Made by a program: the position numbers and the translations under genes
Shown here: piece after piece, positions 17,709 to 27,907 of the stretch
Layout of the letters: the number at the start of each line of letters is the position of its first letter
Position numbering within the stretch: the stretch's first letter is position 1
Notes under the pieces: generated by a model
Told to the model about the DNA's origin: nothing
Seen by the model: only the letters and a program-made list of their open reading frames with translations
Databases searched by the model: none
Source of the DNA: Clostridium algoriphilum
GTDB lineage: Bacteria; Bacillota; Clostridia; Clostridiales; Clostridiaceae
DNA length: 64,000 nucleotides
Direction: 5' to 3'
NCBI RefSeq assembly: GCF_020443705.1
Contig: NZ_JAIZZK010000004.1
Coordinates: forward strand, 62,001-126,000

Positions 17709-17950
17709 GTCAAACTGCTGATACGTATAGCATTAAAGGTGTTAAAAATTTAACAGGAAAACAATAACAGATAAATAAAAAAATGAAACAACAAGTAATT
17801 AGAGCAATTAATAATAGAAAACCTATGTAAGTATTAAATAATATTAACTTAAAACCAGGTAATATTATTTTAGTTGAAAATATATATGAAGTTACTATAT
17901 TACAGAGGACAAGCATCCATAATAAAATATATTATTTTCATTTATTATGA
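17709..17950 (+). pseudogene. possible decayed coding remnant
   Basis: One frame from 17709 reads like protein for about 80 codons with only two internal stops (TAA at 17766, TAA at 17828): ...DTYSIKGVKNLTGKQ*, then QINKKMKQQVIRAINNRKPM*, then VLNNINLKPGNIILVENIYE... The composition is soluble-protein-like, but I recognise no family. There is no start or ribosome-binding site. The rest of 17401-18030 shows only the pflB promoter and AT-rich DNA. Confidence 0.3.
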
Positions 17951-18030
17951 GGTATAATAAGTAATGTATTGTTATTAGTTAAGAGAACTCGAGTGGTAAC
18001 AATGTATTAAATATAATGGAGGGAAATGAT

Positions 18031-18807
18031 ATGAAGAGGCCTAGTATGTTTAGCAAGCATTATGAGAAGGAAAAAAAGAAGCGAAGAAAGATAATATTAT
18101 TAGTGATTATTATCCCTATAATAGGGTTAAGCATATTTTTAAAAACAGATTTTAAAGGTTTATTAAATAAATCAAAAGAGAATAAGGAAGCACAGGTTGA
18201 AAAGAAACCAGAGGTAGTGGTTAAAGATCAGAAAACTTCGAAAAAACCCAAAGCTACACATGTAAAGAATGCTGTAAAAACTCAAGCTTTTGTTGTTTCA
18301 TTGTCTGATGGGCAAAAAATAAGTATTCAATATGATGTGCAGGCGGCAGAAAAAAGTATAAAAGGTATATCAAACTCTAAGGGCATATCCTATGATATAA
18401 GCCCAAGTAAAAAAGCAATAGTTATACAAAGTACTAAAAACCAAGATTTGTTATATGTTGATGTAAATAAAGTGAGTAAAGATATCACTAAAAAAATACA
18501 TAAATCCAGTAAAAATCAAATTTATCCAAAGAACAATAAGCTTAAAAGTGATCCAAACTATATTTGGTCAATTACACCTAAATTTATTAATGAAGATAAT
18601 ATTGTATACGTTAGTGAATTACCTTGGATGAATGAAAAAGCCATGCAATATATATGGAAGGTAAACGTAAAAACTAGTGAACATGTTCAGGTGAAACCGG
18701 CATCCGGTAAAAAAATAACATTTAAAAACATAACTTCCAAGGGGCTTGAGGCAACTATAGATGGCAATGCAGTATATGTAACTCCAATAGGTAAAGTAAT
18801 AAAATAG
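18031..18807 (+). CDS. membrane-anchored lysine-rich protein of unknown function, 258 aa
   Basis: I do not recognise a named family. Start chosen at ATG 18031 because GGAGGG sits seven bases before it; an in-frame ATG at 18016 lies upstream of that site. A basic cytoplasmic start (KHYEKEKKKRRK) is followed by one membrane span at about 21-38 (IILLVIIIPIIGLSIFL). A charged Lys/Glu linker (about 45-90) and an extracellular domain of about 170 residues come next, with beta-strand-like motifs (YIWSITPKFINEDNIVYVSE). Sixteen bases upstream of the isomerase-like gene, so probably co-transcribed. Confidence 0.75.
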   Translation: MKRPSMFSKHYEKEKKKRRKIILLVIIIPIIGLSIFLKTDFKGLLNKSKENKEAQVEKKPEVVVKDQKTSKKPKATHVKNAVKTQAFVVSLSDGQKISIQYDVQAAEKSIKGISNSKGISYDISPSKKAIVIQSTKNQDLLYVDVNKVSKDITKKIHKSSKNQIYPKNNKLKSDPNYIWSITPKFINEDNIVYVSELPWMNEKAMQYIWKVNVKTSEHVQVKPASGKKITFKNITSKGLEATIDGNAVYVTPIGKVIK

Positions 18808-18823
18808 AGAAAAGAGGTTAAGT

Positions 18824-19621
18824 ATGGATATAGGATTATCTTCGGCTTGTTTTTATCCTAATTTGCATACAGAAGACAGCATAAAGAAGATGAAAGAATT
18901 AGGATTTAATTTCGGTGAAATATTTTTAAATACACCTAGTGAATACGAGAAAGAATATCTAAAGGTATTAGTAGAACAGAAGGAACTATATGATTTTAAC
19001 GTAAATTCGATTCATGCATTCGCTGGTTCTTTTGAACCCTACCTTTTTGATAAATACGATAGAAGAAAACATGACATGTTACAATTTAAAAATGTTTGCG
19101 GGGCAGCAAAATTGTTAGGGGCAAACTCTTATACTTTTCATGGTATGCGCTATACGGACTTTAATGAACTTGATCTGAAATTTGTTATAGAGACATATAA
19201 TGAACTTTTATCCATTGCAACAGAATCGGGTATTAAGTTAGCGCAAGAAAATGTATCTTGGTGTATGTCTGCAGACACAAGGTTTTTAAAATTTCTGTCA
19301 GAGGAGTGTAAGTACCCAATATATTTTACATTGGATTTGAAACAAGCGTATAAAGCCAATGTTTCTATAGAAAAATATATAAAGGTTATGGGTGGTAATA
19401 TAGTGAATCTTCATATTAATGATAGAGATGAAGATCATGTTTGTCTTTTACCTGGAAAAGGAAGTTTGGATTATGAAGATATATCAAGCGAGCTTAAGAA
19501 GGTTAATTATAGTGGAAAAGGGACTATAGAAGTTTATAGTAACAATTATTTAGACTATGAAGAATTAAAGGGAGCTAAGGAACTTATATCTGAAAGATTT
19601 AATAACATTAGTGTGGAGTAA
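18824..19621 (+). CDS. sugar phosphate isomerase/epimerase-like TIM-barrel protein, 265 aa
   Basis: A xylose-isomerase-like (AP endonuclease 2 family) barrel. Metal-site style motifs appear in order: SIHAFAG, FHGMRYTD, KLAQENVSWC (Glu ligand), YFTLDLKQAY (Asp ligand), VNLHINDRDE (His ligand) and GTIEVYSNNY (final Glu ligand). Substrate not deducible; relatives act on keto-sugars, inositols or DNA. The start at 18824 follows AAAGAGGTTAAGT. It shares a likely transcript with the membrane protein before it. Confidence 0.85.
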   Translation: MDIGLSSACFYPNLHTEDSIKKMKELGFNFGEIFLNTPSEYEKEYLKVLVEQKELYDFNVNSIHAFAGSFEPYLFDKYDRRKHDMLQFKNVCGAAKLLGANSYTFHGMRYTDFNELDLKFVIETYNELLSIATESGIKLAQENVSWCMSADTRFLKFLSEECKYPIYFTLDLKQAYKANVSIEKYIKVMGGNIVNLHINDRDEDHVCLLPGKGSLDYEDISSELKKVNYSGKGTIEVYSNNYLDYEELKGAKELISERFNNISVE

Positions 19622-19789
19622 ACAATTTAGTAGTGTTTAAACATAAAAAGAGTTAATATATCGTCTAAGAGTAATTATTTAACAAACATATTATTAAATT
19701 TTAGCATTACTAAAATTATCTTGTAAATTATAAATAACTTGGGTATAATCATAATATTAGACTATTTGAGCAAATATGCTTAATAATAT

Positions 19790-19819
19790 TTGTAAATACC
19801 TTAAAAGTTATGTTATAAT
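19790..19819 (+). promoter_or_regulatory. promoter of tig
   Basis: TTGTAA (19790-19795), an 18-base spacer and TATAAT (19814-19819). The -10 is enclosed by CCTTAAA (19799) and TTTAAGG (19821), an inverted repeat that could be an operator. Confidence 0.65.
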
Positions 19820-19863
19820 ATTTAAGGTAATAAGCAATTGTGGCGATTAGGAGGAGTAATATA

Positions 19864-21156
19864 ATGAACGTTAAAATGGAAAAATTAGAAAAAAATATTA
19901 TTAAATTAGAAATAACAGTAGAAGCAGAAAGATTTAGTAAATCATTAAAGAAATCTTGTGCAAAAAATTCAAAAACTATGAATATACCTGGATTTAGAAA
20001 AGGTAAAGCTCCAATGAATATAATAAAGAAAATGTACGGTGAAGGTGTTTTCTTTGAAGATGCTATAAATTTTTGTTGTGATGATACATATCCTGAAGCT
20101 TTAAAGCAACATGATATAAATCCGTTAGATTATCCTAAAATTGATATTGTTGAAATTGGGGAAGGAAAAGATTTTGTATACACTGCCTCAGTTGAAGTTA
20201 TACCTGAAGTTAAAATTGGAGAATACAAAGGATTAGAAGCTAAAAAAACTGAATACAATGTAACAGATGATGAAATTGAAAACCAACTAAAAGGCATGCA
20301 AGAAAAAAATGCTAGAGTTGAAGAAAAGCTAGATGGTGTTATTGCAATGGGAAATATAGCAATAATAGATTTTAAAGGATTTGTTGATGAAGTAGCTTTT
20401 GAAGGTGGAGAAGGAACAGACTTTGAACTAGAAATTGGTTCAGGATCATTCATTGATACATTTGAAGAACAATTAGTTGGTTTAAAAGTTGGAGAAACGA
20501 AAGAAGTTAAAGTTAATTTCCCAGAAACATATGGAAGAGAAGACTTAAATGGAAAAGTTGCAACTTTTAATGTAACCGTTAAAAGCATGAAGGAAAAAGA
20601 ATTACCAGCTATTGATGATGAGTTTGCTAAAGAAGTATCAGAATTTGATACTTTAGAAGAACTAAGAAATGATATTAAAAAATCTCTTCAAGTAACAAGT
20701 GTAGATAGAGAAAAGAAAGAATTTGAAGAAGCTGTAATAGATGCAGCTTGCTCTAACGTTGTAATGGACATTCCGGAAATTATGATAAAAAGAGAAACTG
20801 ATATAATGCTTAAAGATTTAGAAGCAAAATTAAAACAACAAGGTTTAGATCTTGAATCTTATTATCAGTACACTAACAATACTGAAGAAAAAGTTAGAAC
20901 ATTTATGAAAGAGTCAGCTGAAAAGAGAGTCAAAACTGATTTAGTAATATCAGAAATAGCGAAAATTGAAAAGTTTGAAGCTAGTGATGAAGAAATGCTT
21001 GCAAAAGCTAAACAAGTTGCAGCTCAATATGGAGACAAAGATTTAGACAAAACAGCAGAATTAATTATGCAAGCACAAAAACAATATCTGAAAGTCGATG
21101 TTGTAAATGAAAAAGTAATCAAAATGTTAGTTGATAGCGCTAAGATTATTGCATAA
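19864..21156 (+). CDS. tig: trigger factor, 430 aa
   Basis: Ribosome-associated chaperone and peptidyl-prolyl isomerase that meets nascent chains. The ribosome-binding signature GFRKGKAP is near residue 43. The FKBP-like domain spans about 150-240 ([38 protein letters not shown]). The C-terminal third is the long helical chaperone arm. The ATG at 19864 follows TTAGGAGGAGTAATATA; an upstream in-frame start at 19840 lacks a site. First of a folding/proteolysis cluster with clpP and clpX. Confidence 0.97.
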   Translation: MNVKMEKLEKNIIKLEITVEAERFSKSLKKSCAKNSKTMNIPGFRKGKAPMNIIKKMYGEGVFFEDAINFCCDDTYPEALKQHDINPLDYPKIDIVEIGEGKDFVYTASVEVIPEVKIGEYKGLEAKKTEYNVTDDEIENQLKGMQEKNARVEEKLDGVIAMGNIAIIDFKGFVDEVAFEGGEGTDFELEIGSGSFIDTFEEQLVGLKVGETKEVKVNFPETYGREDLNGKVATFNVTVKSMKEKELPAIDDEFAKEVSEFDTLEELRNDIKKSLQVTSVDREKKEFEEAVIDAACSNVVMDIPEIMIKRETDIMLKDLEAKLKQQGLDLESYYQYTNNTEEKVRTFMKESAEKRVKTDLVISEIAKIEKFEASDEEMLAKAKQVAAQYGDKDLDKTAELIMQAQKQYLKVDVVNEKVIKMLVDSAKIIA

Positions 21157-21171
21157 TTTATACTGAAATTG

Positions 21172-21204
21172 ATTGCCAGATATTTGTCTGGCAATTAATT
21201 TTAA
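21172..21204 (+). terminator. terminator after tig
   Basis: ATTGCCAGA/TCTGGCAAT stem with a six-base loop, followed by TAATTTTAAATTT. Confidence 0.75.
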
Positions 21205-21310
21205 ATTTAGGATAAAATTATATGTTTAAAAGTAATTATTTAGGATATAATTAAGGAATAGATTACCTATTAAAATAGTATTATTATTAGAGAGTAAAGG
21301 AGTGATTTAT

Positions 21311-21895
21311 ATGAGTTTGGTGCCAATGGTTGTTGAACAAACGAACAGGGGAGAAAGATCTTATGATATTTATTCAAGATTATTAAAAGAAAGAATAATT
21401 TTTCTAGGAGAAGAGGTAAATGATGTAACTGCTAGTTTAATTGTTGCTCAGTTATTGTATTTAGAGTCTGAAGACCCTGATAAAGACATTTATTTATATA
21501 TAAATAGTCCAGGTGGATCAATTACAGCAGGAATGGCTATTTATGACACAATGCAATTGATAAAACCACAAGTTTCAACTATATGCATTGGTATGGCGGC
21601 ATCCATGGGATCTTTCTTATTAGTAGCTGGGGAAAAAGGAAAAAGATTTGCATTACCTAATAGTGAAATTTTGATACATCAGCCTTTAGGAGGATTTCAA
21701 GGTCAGGCAACTGATATCGATATCCACGCAAAGCGAATTATGAAAACTAAAGATACATTAAATAGAATATACAGTGAAAGAACTGGCCAACCAATAGAGA
21801 AAATTCAACATGATGTTGAAAGAGATTATTTCATGAGTTCACAAGAAGCTATGGAGTATGGATTAATAGATGAAGTTATAACTAAAAGGAAATAA
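21311..21895 (+). CDS. clpP: ATP-dependent Clp protease proteolytic subunit, 194 aa
   Basis: Serine protease that forms the tetradecameric ClpP chamber. The catalytic triad is visible: S98 in [10 protein letters not shown]123 in LIHQPLGG and D172 in HDVERD. Start taken at ATG 21311, seven bases after AAAGGAGTG; the longer frame to 21302 lacks a site. It is followed 34 bases later by clpX, its ATPase partner, and the two are probably one transcript. Confidence 0.97.
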   Translation: MSLVPMVVEQTNRGERSYDIYSRLLKERIIFLGEEVNDVTASLIVAQLLYLESEDPDKDIYLYINSPGGSITAGMAIYDTMQLIKPQVSTICIGMAASMGSFLLVAGEKGKRFALPNSEILIHQPLGGFQGQATDIDIHAKRIMKTKDTLNRIYSERTGQPIEKIQHDVERDYFMSSQEAMEYGLIDEVITKRK

Positions 21896-21929
21896 CATTA
21901 AATTAAATAAGGGTAATAGAGGTGAAAAT

Positions 21930-23222
21930 ATGACAAAGTTTGATGAAAAAAAACAACTTAAATGTTCATTCTGTGGTAAAACCCAAGAACAAGTTAGAAG
22001 ATTAATTGCAGGACCGGGAGTATATATATGTGATGAGTGTATTGAATTATGTTCAGAAATAATTGTAGATGAATTCCAGGGAGATGTTGAATTAGATTTA
22101 GGAGCACTCCCAAAACCTGCAGAAATAAAAAAATATATAGATGATTATGTAGTTGGACAAAATACCGCTAAAAAATCCTTAGCAGTAGCTGTTTATAATC
22201 ATTACAAAAGAATAAATTCAAACGTTAATGAAGGCGAAGTTGAACTTCAAAAGAGTAATATACTATTACTTGGGCCTACAGGCTGTGGTAAAACTTTACT
22301 CGCTCAAACCTTGGCAAAATATTTAAATGTACCTTTTGCTATAGCAGATGCAACTACGCTTACTGAAGCAGGATATGTAGGAGAAGATGTAGAAAACATT
22401 CTACTAAAATTAATACAAAATGCTGATTATGATGTAGAAAAGGCAGAGAAGGGTATTATCTATATAGATGAAATAGATAAGATTGCTAGAAAATCTGAGA
22501 ATCCTTCTATAACTAGGGATGTATCTGGAGAAGGAGTTCAACAGGCATTACTTAAAATATTAGAAGGCACTACAGCGTCAGTACCACCACAAGGCGGAAG
22601 AAAACATCCTCACCAAGAGTTTATTCAGATAAATACAGCAAATATTTTATTTATTTGTGGAGGAGCATTTGATGGTCTTGATAAAATCATAGAAAAAAGA
22701 ACTAGAACTACATCAGTTGGTTTTGGAGCTGAAATAAGGTCTAAAGAAGAAGTAAACGTAGGTGAACTTTTGAAGTCTATAATGCCAGGAGATTTACTCA
22801 AATTTGGATTAATCCCAGAATTTGTAGGCAGATTACCAATAGTTGTTACACTTGAAGCTTTAGATGAAGAGGCGTTAGTTAGTATTCTTAGTGAACCTAA
22901 AAATGCACTTATAAAACAATATAAGAAATTGTTTGAAATGGATAACGTGGAACTAGAATTTGAAGAAGAAGCGTTAAAAGCTATAGCCAAAGAAGCTATT
23001 AAAAGAAAAACTGGAGCTCGTGGACTTAGATCTATTATAGAAGATACAATGAAGGAAATCATGTTTGATATTCCGTCGAATGAAGAAGTAGCTAAAGTAA
23101 TAGTTAATGCTGAGACTATTAAAACTAGAAATCCACAATTAATTTTAGCTGAGGGTGGAAAAAGAGAAAAATTAAAGATTACAAAAAAGTTAAAAACAAA
23201 AAAAGGACCAGAAACAGCATAG
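21930..23222 (+). CDS. clpX: Clp protease ATP-binding subunit ClpX, 430 aa
   Basis: AAA+ unfoldase that feeds substrates to ClpP. The N-terminal zinc-binding domain has C12-x2-C15 and C34-x2-C37, Walker A is GPTGCGKT at 115-122, and Walker B is [11 protein letters not shown]. The ClpP-binding loop is expected between these and the C-terminal small domain. Complete and standard in length. A terminator follows directly. Confidence 0.97.
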   Translation: MTKFDEKKQLKCSFCGKTQEQVRRLIAGPGVYICDECIELCSEIIVDEFQGDVELDLGALPKPAEIKKYIDDYVVGQNTAKKSLAVAVYNHYKRINSNVNEGEVELQKSNILLLGPTGCGKTLLAQTLAKYLNVPFAIADATTLTEAGYVGEDVENILLKLIQNADYDVEKAEKGIIYIDEIDKIARKSENPSITRDVSGEGVQQALLKILEGTTASVPPQGGRKHPHQEFIQINTANILFICGGAFDGLDKIIEKRTRTTSVGFGAEIRSKEEVNVGELLKSIMPGDLLKFGLIPEFVGRLPIVVTLEALDEEALVSILSEPKNALIKQYKKLFEMDNVELEFEEEALKAIAKEAIKRKTGARGLRSIIEDTMKEIMFDIPSNEEVAKVIVNAETIKTRNPQLILAEGGKREKLKITKKLKTKKGPETA

Positions 23223-23238
23223 TGAATAACAAAAAATA

Positions 23239-23268
23239 AAAAAGATGGATTTCGTATCCATCTTTTTT
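23239..23268 (+). terminator. terminator after clpX
   Basis: AAAAAGATGGAT, loop TTCGT, ATCCATCTTTTTTT: a textbook intrinsic terminator. Confidence 0.92.
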
Positions 23269-23463
23269 TCTGTTTTGGTGTAAAATGTAATGTTTATAAT
23301 TACATATATAATTAAATCCAGCTACTTTTATATTTATATGGTTAGACATTAAAAGCCACATAAAATTAAGATTATTTTATGGAATAAGAAGAATATATTA
23401 AGCTTTTCTTGAGCATAATATTAAAAGATGCAATATTTACTAAAATATGCAAATTTAATATGC

Positions 23464-23512
23464 GGAGGAGGATTAGTTTAATATATTGATTATTAAACTT
23501 CAAATAATATGA
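23464..23512 (+). promoter_or_regulatory. possible leader ORF coupled to lonB
   Basis: The only strong ribosome-binding site before lonB (GGAGGAGG, 23464-23471) is 38 bases from the lonB ATG. A TTG at 23486 opens an eight-codon frame (MIIKLQII) whose TGA (23510-23512) overlaps the lonB ATG (23509-23511). This would suit translational coupling, but the TTG is 14 bases from the site. The rest of 23270-23463 is AT-rich with no other signal seen. Confidence 0.35.
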
Positions 23513-25194
23513 CAACAAAAATTTTAATGGCAGTTCAACTCTTTTTTACAGTAGTTATTGGGTTATATTTTTTTAATGCATTAAAAACTCAACAAAGCAG
23601 CAAGATGGTTGTTGGTAAGGAAAATAAAAAAGAAATGGAAAACTTAAGAAGAATGAAAAGGATAAGCCTTACTGAGCCACTTACAGAAAAAAGTAGACCA
23701 ACAAAATTTGATGAGGTTATAGGTCAAGAAAAAGGAATTAAAGCATTGCAAGCCGCAATATGTGGTCCTAATCCTCAACATGTTATAATTTATGGCCCAC
23801 CTGGAATAGGAAAAACAGCGGCGGCTAGATTAGTGCTTGAAGATGCTAAAAGACGAGCAAAATCTCCATTTAATGAAGCTTCTAAGTTTGTAGAAATAGA
23901 CGGAACCACTGTTAGATTTGATGAGAGAGGAATAGCAGACCCACTTATTGGATCCGTTCATGATCCAATCTATCAAGGAGCAGGTCCACTTGGAGTTGCT
24001 GGAGTGCCTCAACCAAAACCTGGAGCAGTAACTAAAGCACATGGTGGAATTCTGTTTATTGATGAAATCGGAGAACTACATCCTATAGAAATGAATAAGT
24101 TACTTAAAGTTTTAGAGGATAGAAAAGTATTTTTGGATAGTGCTTATTATAATGGTGAGGACCCTAACGTACCTCTTTATATAAAAGAGGTATTTGATGA
24201 AGGGCTTCCGGCTGATTTTAGGTTAATAGGTGCAACTACACGTAATCCAGAGGAAATAATTCCGGCAATAAGGTCAAGATGTATAGAAATATTCTTTAGA
24301 GCATTACTTCCAGAAGAATTGCAAACTATCGCAGCAAACTCAGTAAGTAAAATGGGTCTTAAGATTTGCGATAAGGCATTAAAGCTTGTAGGTAAATATT
24401 CTAGCAATGGACGTGATACCGTTAATTTAATTCAGCTAGCAAGTGGTATGGCTATAAATGATGAAAGAGATGAAGTAACGATAGAGGATATTGAGTGGGT
24501 TATTGAGAATGGCCAGTATTCTCCAAGGATGGAATCTAGGATATCAGATAAACCACAAGTTGGATATGTAAATGGGCTAGCAGTTTATGGAGCAAATATA
24601 GGAGCCGTAATGGAAATTGAAGCTAGTGCCAAAAAAGTAAAGCTAAGAAAAGGCGTGCTTAAAATTACGGGAATTATTGAAGAAGAAGAGATAAGTAGTG
24701 GCGGAAATAAGAAGCTTAGGCGTAAGAGTACTGCAAGATCTTCAGTAGAGAATGTGGTTACAGTACTTGAAAAATATTTTAATCTAGATTGCGACGATTA
24801 TGATATTCATGTAAACTTTCCAGGTGGATCACCTGTAGATGGTCCTTCTGCAGGAGTAAGCATTACAACTGCTATATACAGTGCAATAAAAGGTATACCA
24901 GTTGATAATATGGTTGCAATGACAGGAGAAATATCAATTCATGGGACTGTAAAGCCAATTGGTGGTGTCAATGCAAAAATTGCTGCCGCAAAGAAAGCAG
25001 GAGCAACAAGAGTTATTATTCCAAAAGATAATTGGCAAGATAGTTTTAATAATATTGAAGATATTAAGATTATTCCAGTGAGCAGTATTAGTGAGGTTAT
25101 TCGCGAAGCATTACTTCAAGAGGTACCTAAAAAGATTCCAAGCACATTTGAAACAGAGGTTGATGTAATAGCAGCTGAACCATTAAAACTCTAA
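23509..25194 (+). CDS. lonB: ATP-dependent protease LonB, membrane-anchored, 561 aa
   Basis: Lon-type protease of the spore-former LonB branch. An N-terminal membrane span covers about 5-24 (ILMAVQLFFTVVIGLYFF), the AAA+ domain has Walker A GPPGIGKT at 96-103 and Walker B FIDEIGELHP, and the C-terminal protease domain has the Ser-Lys dyad S447 (DGPSAG) and K490. The large Lon N-domain is missing, as in this branch. In Bacillus the orthologue acts in the forespore; the same role here is inference. The start has no close ribosome-binding site, and an in-frame stop at 23494 excludes anything longer. Confidence 0.94.
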   Translation: MTTKILMAVQLFFTVVIGLYFFNALKTQQSSKMVVGKENKKEMENLRRMKRISLTEPLTEKSRPTKFDEVIGQEKGIKALQAAICGPNPQHVIIYGPPGIGKTAAARLVLEDAKRRAKSPFNEASKFVEIDGTTVRFDERGIADPLIGSVHDPIYQGAGPLGVAGVPQPKPGAVTKAHGGILFIDEIGELHPIEMNKLLKVLEDRKVFLDSAYYNGEDPNVPLYIKEVFDEGLPADFRLIGATTRNPEEIIPAIRSRCIEIFFRALLPEELQTIAANSVSKMGLKICDKALKLVGKYSSNGRDTVNLIQLASGMAINDERDEVTIEDIEWVIENGQYSPRMESRISDKPQVGYVNGLAVYGANIGAVMEIEASAKKVKLRKGVLKITGIIEEEEISSGGNKKLRRKSTARSSVENVVTVLEKYFNLDCDDYDIHVNFPGGSPVDGPSAGVSITTAIYSAIKGIPVDNMVAMTGEISIHGTVKPIGGVNAKIAAAKKAGATRVIIPKDNWQDSFNNIEDIKIIPVSSISEVIREALLQEVPKKIPSTFETEVDVIAAEPLKL

Positions 25195-25233
25195 TTCTAG
25201 ATCAATTATAATGGATTTCCTTAGGCATATAAG

Positions 25234-25372
25234 AATAAATAACAGGTTAGTATGTTAGTCTAGTTTGCGTCATACACCGCTTGGAGAACTACCGCTAGTT
25301 TACAACTAGCAACAAAGCTGTCTCCTTGCCTTGATGCAAAACAGCTATAGCATTATTGACTCCTTATTTATT
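25234..25372. other. unassigned, strongly folded non-coding element
   Basis: Nested inverted repeats fill a 139-base stretch. The outer arms are AATAAATAA (25234-25242) and TTATTTATT (25364-25372). Inside are TTTGCGTCA (25264-25272) with TGATGCAAA (25332-25340), GGAGA (25283-25287) with TCTCC (25321-25325), and a perfect terminal hairpin GCTAGTT-TAC-AACTAGC (25294-25310). It is clearly richer in G+C than its surroundings. It encodes no protein and resembles no riboswitch class I can name. It could be a structured RNA or a small palindromic mobile element. Confidence 0.55.
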
Positions 25373-25406
25373 TTCATGTGTCTTATTTATTTTACATCCT
25401 GTGGTA

Positions 25407-25435
25407 TTGAAAAACGGGTATATTATAGGTATAAT
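25407..25435 (+). promoter_or_regulatory. sigma-A promoter of lonA
   Basis: TTGAAA (25407-25412), a 17-base spacer and a perfect TATAAT (25430-25435). The leader to the lonA ATG is then about 120 bases. Confidence 0.8.
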
Positions 25436-25452
25436 ATAGTAGTGTAACTATA

Positions 25453-25480
25453 AAAGTATAATGAACAACTATTATACTTT
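25453..25480 (+). promoter_or_regulatory. inverted repeat in the lonA leader
   Basis: AAAGTATAAT, eight bases, ATTATACTTT. It starts about 10 bases after the expected transcription start, so it could be a repressor operator or a 5' hairpin. It does not match CIRCE or CtsR heptads. Confidence 0.55.
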
Positions 25481-25564
25481 ATTACTTGTGTTCAATGTGG
25501 ATTCAAAATAATGATTTTATATTAATAAATGACGATAAATATAATTTAGAAAAGAGGGAGAAAA

Positions 25565-27907
25565 ATGGATAAAAGTGAAAAAATTCTTCCGCTAATTCCA
25601 CTAAGAGGTATGAATATATTTCCATATATGGTGTTGCACTTTGACGTTGGTAGAGAAAAATCTATACTTGCATTAGAAGATGCTATGCTAAATAATCAAG
25701 AAATTTTTCTGGTTTCACAAAAGGTTTCTAAAATTGAAGAACCAGAAGAAAAGGATATATATAGTATTGGTACTATTTGTAATGTAAAACAAATATTAAA
25801 GTTGCCAGGAGATACAATTAGGGTACTAGTTGAAGGAATAAAAAGAGGTAAGATTTCCGAGTACAAAGATAAGGAACCTTTTGTAAAGGTAGAAGTAGAA
25901 ATTATTGAAGATGAAGATTGCTCGGATGATAAAAAATGTAAGGCATATATTAGACTTATAGATAAATCCTTTGAAGAATACATAAATTTGTCGGTTAACA
26001 ATTTTCCAGATGCTCTCTTTAGTTTAGAAGAAACAGAGGAACCAGGAAGATACTGTGATACTGTAAGTTCATATTTAGTACTCAAGCCAGAGGTAAAACA
26101 AGAACTACTTGAAATATTGGACGTTACTAAAAGATTAGAAAAATTGTTATTTATATTAAAAAATGAGGTTGAAGTACTAAGAATAGAAAAGAAAATTGGA
26201 ACAAAGGTTAAAGGTAGAATAGATAAAATTCAAAAGGAATATTATCTAAGAGAACAAATGAAAGCTATACAAGAGGAATTAGGAGAAGAAGACGAATCTA
26301 AGAAAGAAATACTAGAATATGAGGCTAAGATAAAAAAGGCGAAATTACCTAAAGAAGCAAAAGAAAAAGCGGTTTATGAATTAAATAAATTAAAAAGCGC
26401 AGGAAATTATTCAGCTGAAAGTGGAGTCACAAGAGCATATTTAGATTGGATATTAGCTTTGCCTTTTAATAAATCAACTAAAGATAATATTGACATTAAA
26501 AAGGCTAGAGAGGTTTTTGATACAGAGCATTATGGGCTTGACGATGTTAAACAAAGAATAATAGAATATTTAGCAGTTAAAAAAATAAGTAAAACTTTAA
26601 AAGGGCCTATCTTATGTTTAGTAGGACCACCAGGAGTTGGAAAAACATCTATAGCAAAATCTGTTGCAAATGCACTAAATAGAAACTTTGTTAGAATGTC
26701 ATTGGGTGGGGTAAAAGATGAGGCTGAAATAAGAGGGCACAGAAAAACATACGTGGGAGCAATTCCAGGTAGAATTATATATGCGATGAAACAGGCAGGA
26801 TCTAAAAATCCTTTATTCTTGTTAGATGAAATTGATAAAATGAGTAATGATTCTAAAGGAGACCCTGCGGATGCACTCCTAGAAGTTTTGGATAGTGAAC
26901 AAAATGCAAGTTTTAGGGATCATTACTTAGAGTTAGACTTTGATTTATCAAAGGTATTGTTTATAACTACTGCAAATAAATTAGATACTATTCCAAGAGC
27001 GTTACTCGACAGAATGGAAGTAATTGAGGTATCAGGGTACACATCAGAAGAAAAATTCCACATTGCAAAAAATCACCTTATTCCAAAGATGTTAAAAGAA
27101 CATAATATGGAAGGTGACAAAATCATTTTTTCGGATGATTCAATTAGTTGTATTATTGAAAACTACACTAGGGAATCCGGGGTGAGAAGCCTTGAGAGGC
27201 AAATTGCCTCTGTTATAAGAAAAGCAATAACGGATATGGTAGAAAACAATAAAGAAAATGTTAATCTTACCACAACAAATGTTAAAAAGTATCTAGGAGC
27301 AGTTATATATACCTATGATAAAGCTGACACAGAAGATGCAGTAGGCGTTGTAACTGGACTTGCATGGACTGAAGTTGGTGGAGTTACGTTGCCTGTAGAG
27401 GTAAGCGCTATGGATGGAACGGGTAAGCTTCAACTTACAGGTCAATTAGGAGATGTTATGAAGGAATCTGCTAAGGCCGGATACAGCTATGTTAGAGCTA
27501 ATGCGGATAAATATAATATTGATAAAGAGTTTTATAAAAATAAAGATATTCATATACATGTTCCAGAGGGAGCAGTACCTAAAGATGGTCCATCAGCTGG
27601 GGTAACTATGATAACCGCAATGATATCTGCATTAACTAAAAGAAAGGTAAGACATAACGTAGCGATGACAGGAGAGATTACTCTTACAGGAAGAGTATTA
27701 CCTATAGGAGGGCTTAAGGAAAAATCACTAGCTGCCTATAGAGCTGGTATTGACACGATTATAATTCCTAAAGATAATGAAAAAGATATAGAAAAGATAC
27801 CAAAGAGTATTAAGGATAAACTAAAATTTATAATTGCAAGTAAAGTAGAAGATGTGCTTGAAAATGCATTAATTGGGGAGATAAATAATGGAGATAAAAC
27901 AATCTGA
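25565..27907 (+). CDS. lon: ATP-dependent protease La (LonA), 780 aa
   Basis: Cytoplasmic hexameric AAA+ protease that degrades misfolded and regulatory proteins. It has the full domain set: LAN substrate-binding domain (about 1-200), coiled coil (about 205-265), AAA+ domain with Walker A GPPGVGKT at 354-361 and [10 protein letters not shown], and protease domain with S677 (DGPSAG) and K720 (GGLKEKS). The ATG follows AGAGGGAGAAAA. The engB start lies 20 bases inside its 3' end, so the two are translationally coupled. Confidence 0.97.
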   Translation: MDKSEKILPLIPLRGMNIFPYMVLHFDVGREKSILALEDAMLNNQEIFLVSQKVSKIEEPEEKDIYSIGTICNVKQILKLPGDTIRVLVEGIKRGKISEYKDKEPFVKVEVEIIEDEDCSDDKKCKAYIRLIDKSFEEYINLSVNNFPDALFSLEETEEPGRYCDTVSSYLVLKPEVKQELLEILDVTKRLEKLLFILKNEVEVLRIEKKIGTKVKGRIDKIQKEYYLREQMKAIQEELGEEDESKKEILEYEAKIKKAKLPKEAKEKAVYELNKLKSAGNYSAESGVTRAYLDWILALPFNKSTKDNIDIKKAREVFDTEHYGLDDVKQRIIEYLAVKKISKTLKGPILCLVGPPGVGKTSIAKSVANALNRNFVRMSLGGVKDEAEIRGHRKTYVGAIPGRIIYAMKQAGSKNPLFLLDEIDKMSNDSKGDPADALLEVLDSEQNASFRDHYLELDFDLSKVLFITTANKLDTIPRALLDRMEVIEVSGYTSEEKFHIAKNHLIPKMLKEHNMEGDKIIFSDDSISCIIENYTRESGVRSLERQIASVIRKAITDMVENNKENVNLTTTNVKKYLGAVIYTYDKADTEDAVGVVTGLAWTEVGGVTLPVEVSAMDGTGKLQLTGQLGDVMKESAKAGYSYVRANADKYNIDKEFYKNKDIHIHVPEGAVPKDGPSAGVTMITAMISALTKRKVRHNVAMTGEITLTGRVLPIGGLKEKSLAAYRAGIDTIIIPKDNEKDIEKIPKSIKDKLKFIIASKVEDVLENALIGEINNGDKTI

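Noticed and set aside
17710-17916. 68-codon hydrophobic frame on the minus strand
   Set aside because: No ribosome-binding site, and its hydrophobicity follows from AT-rich complement DNA; the plus-strand frame looks more protein-like.
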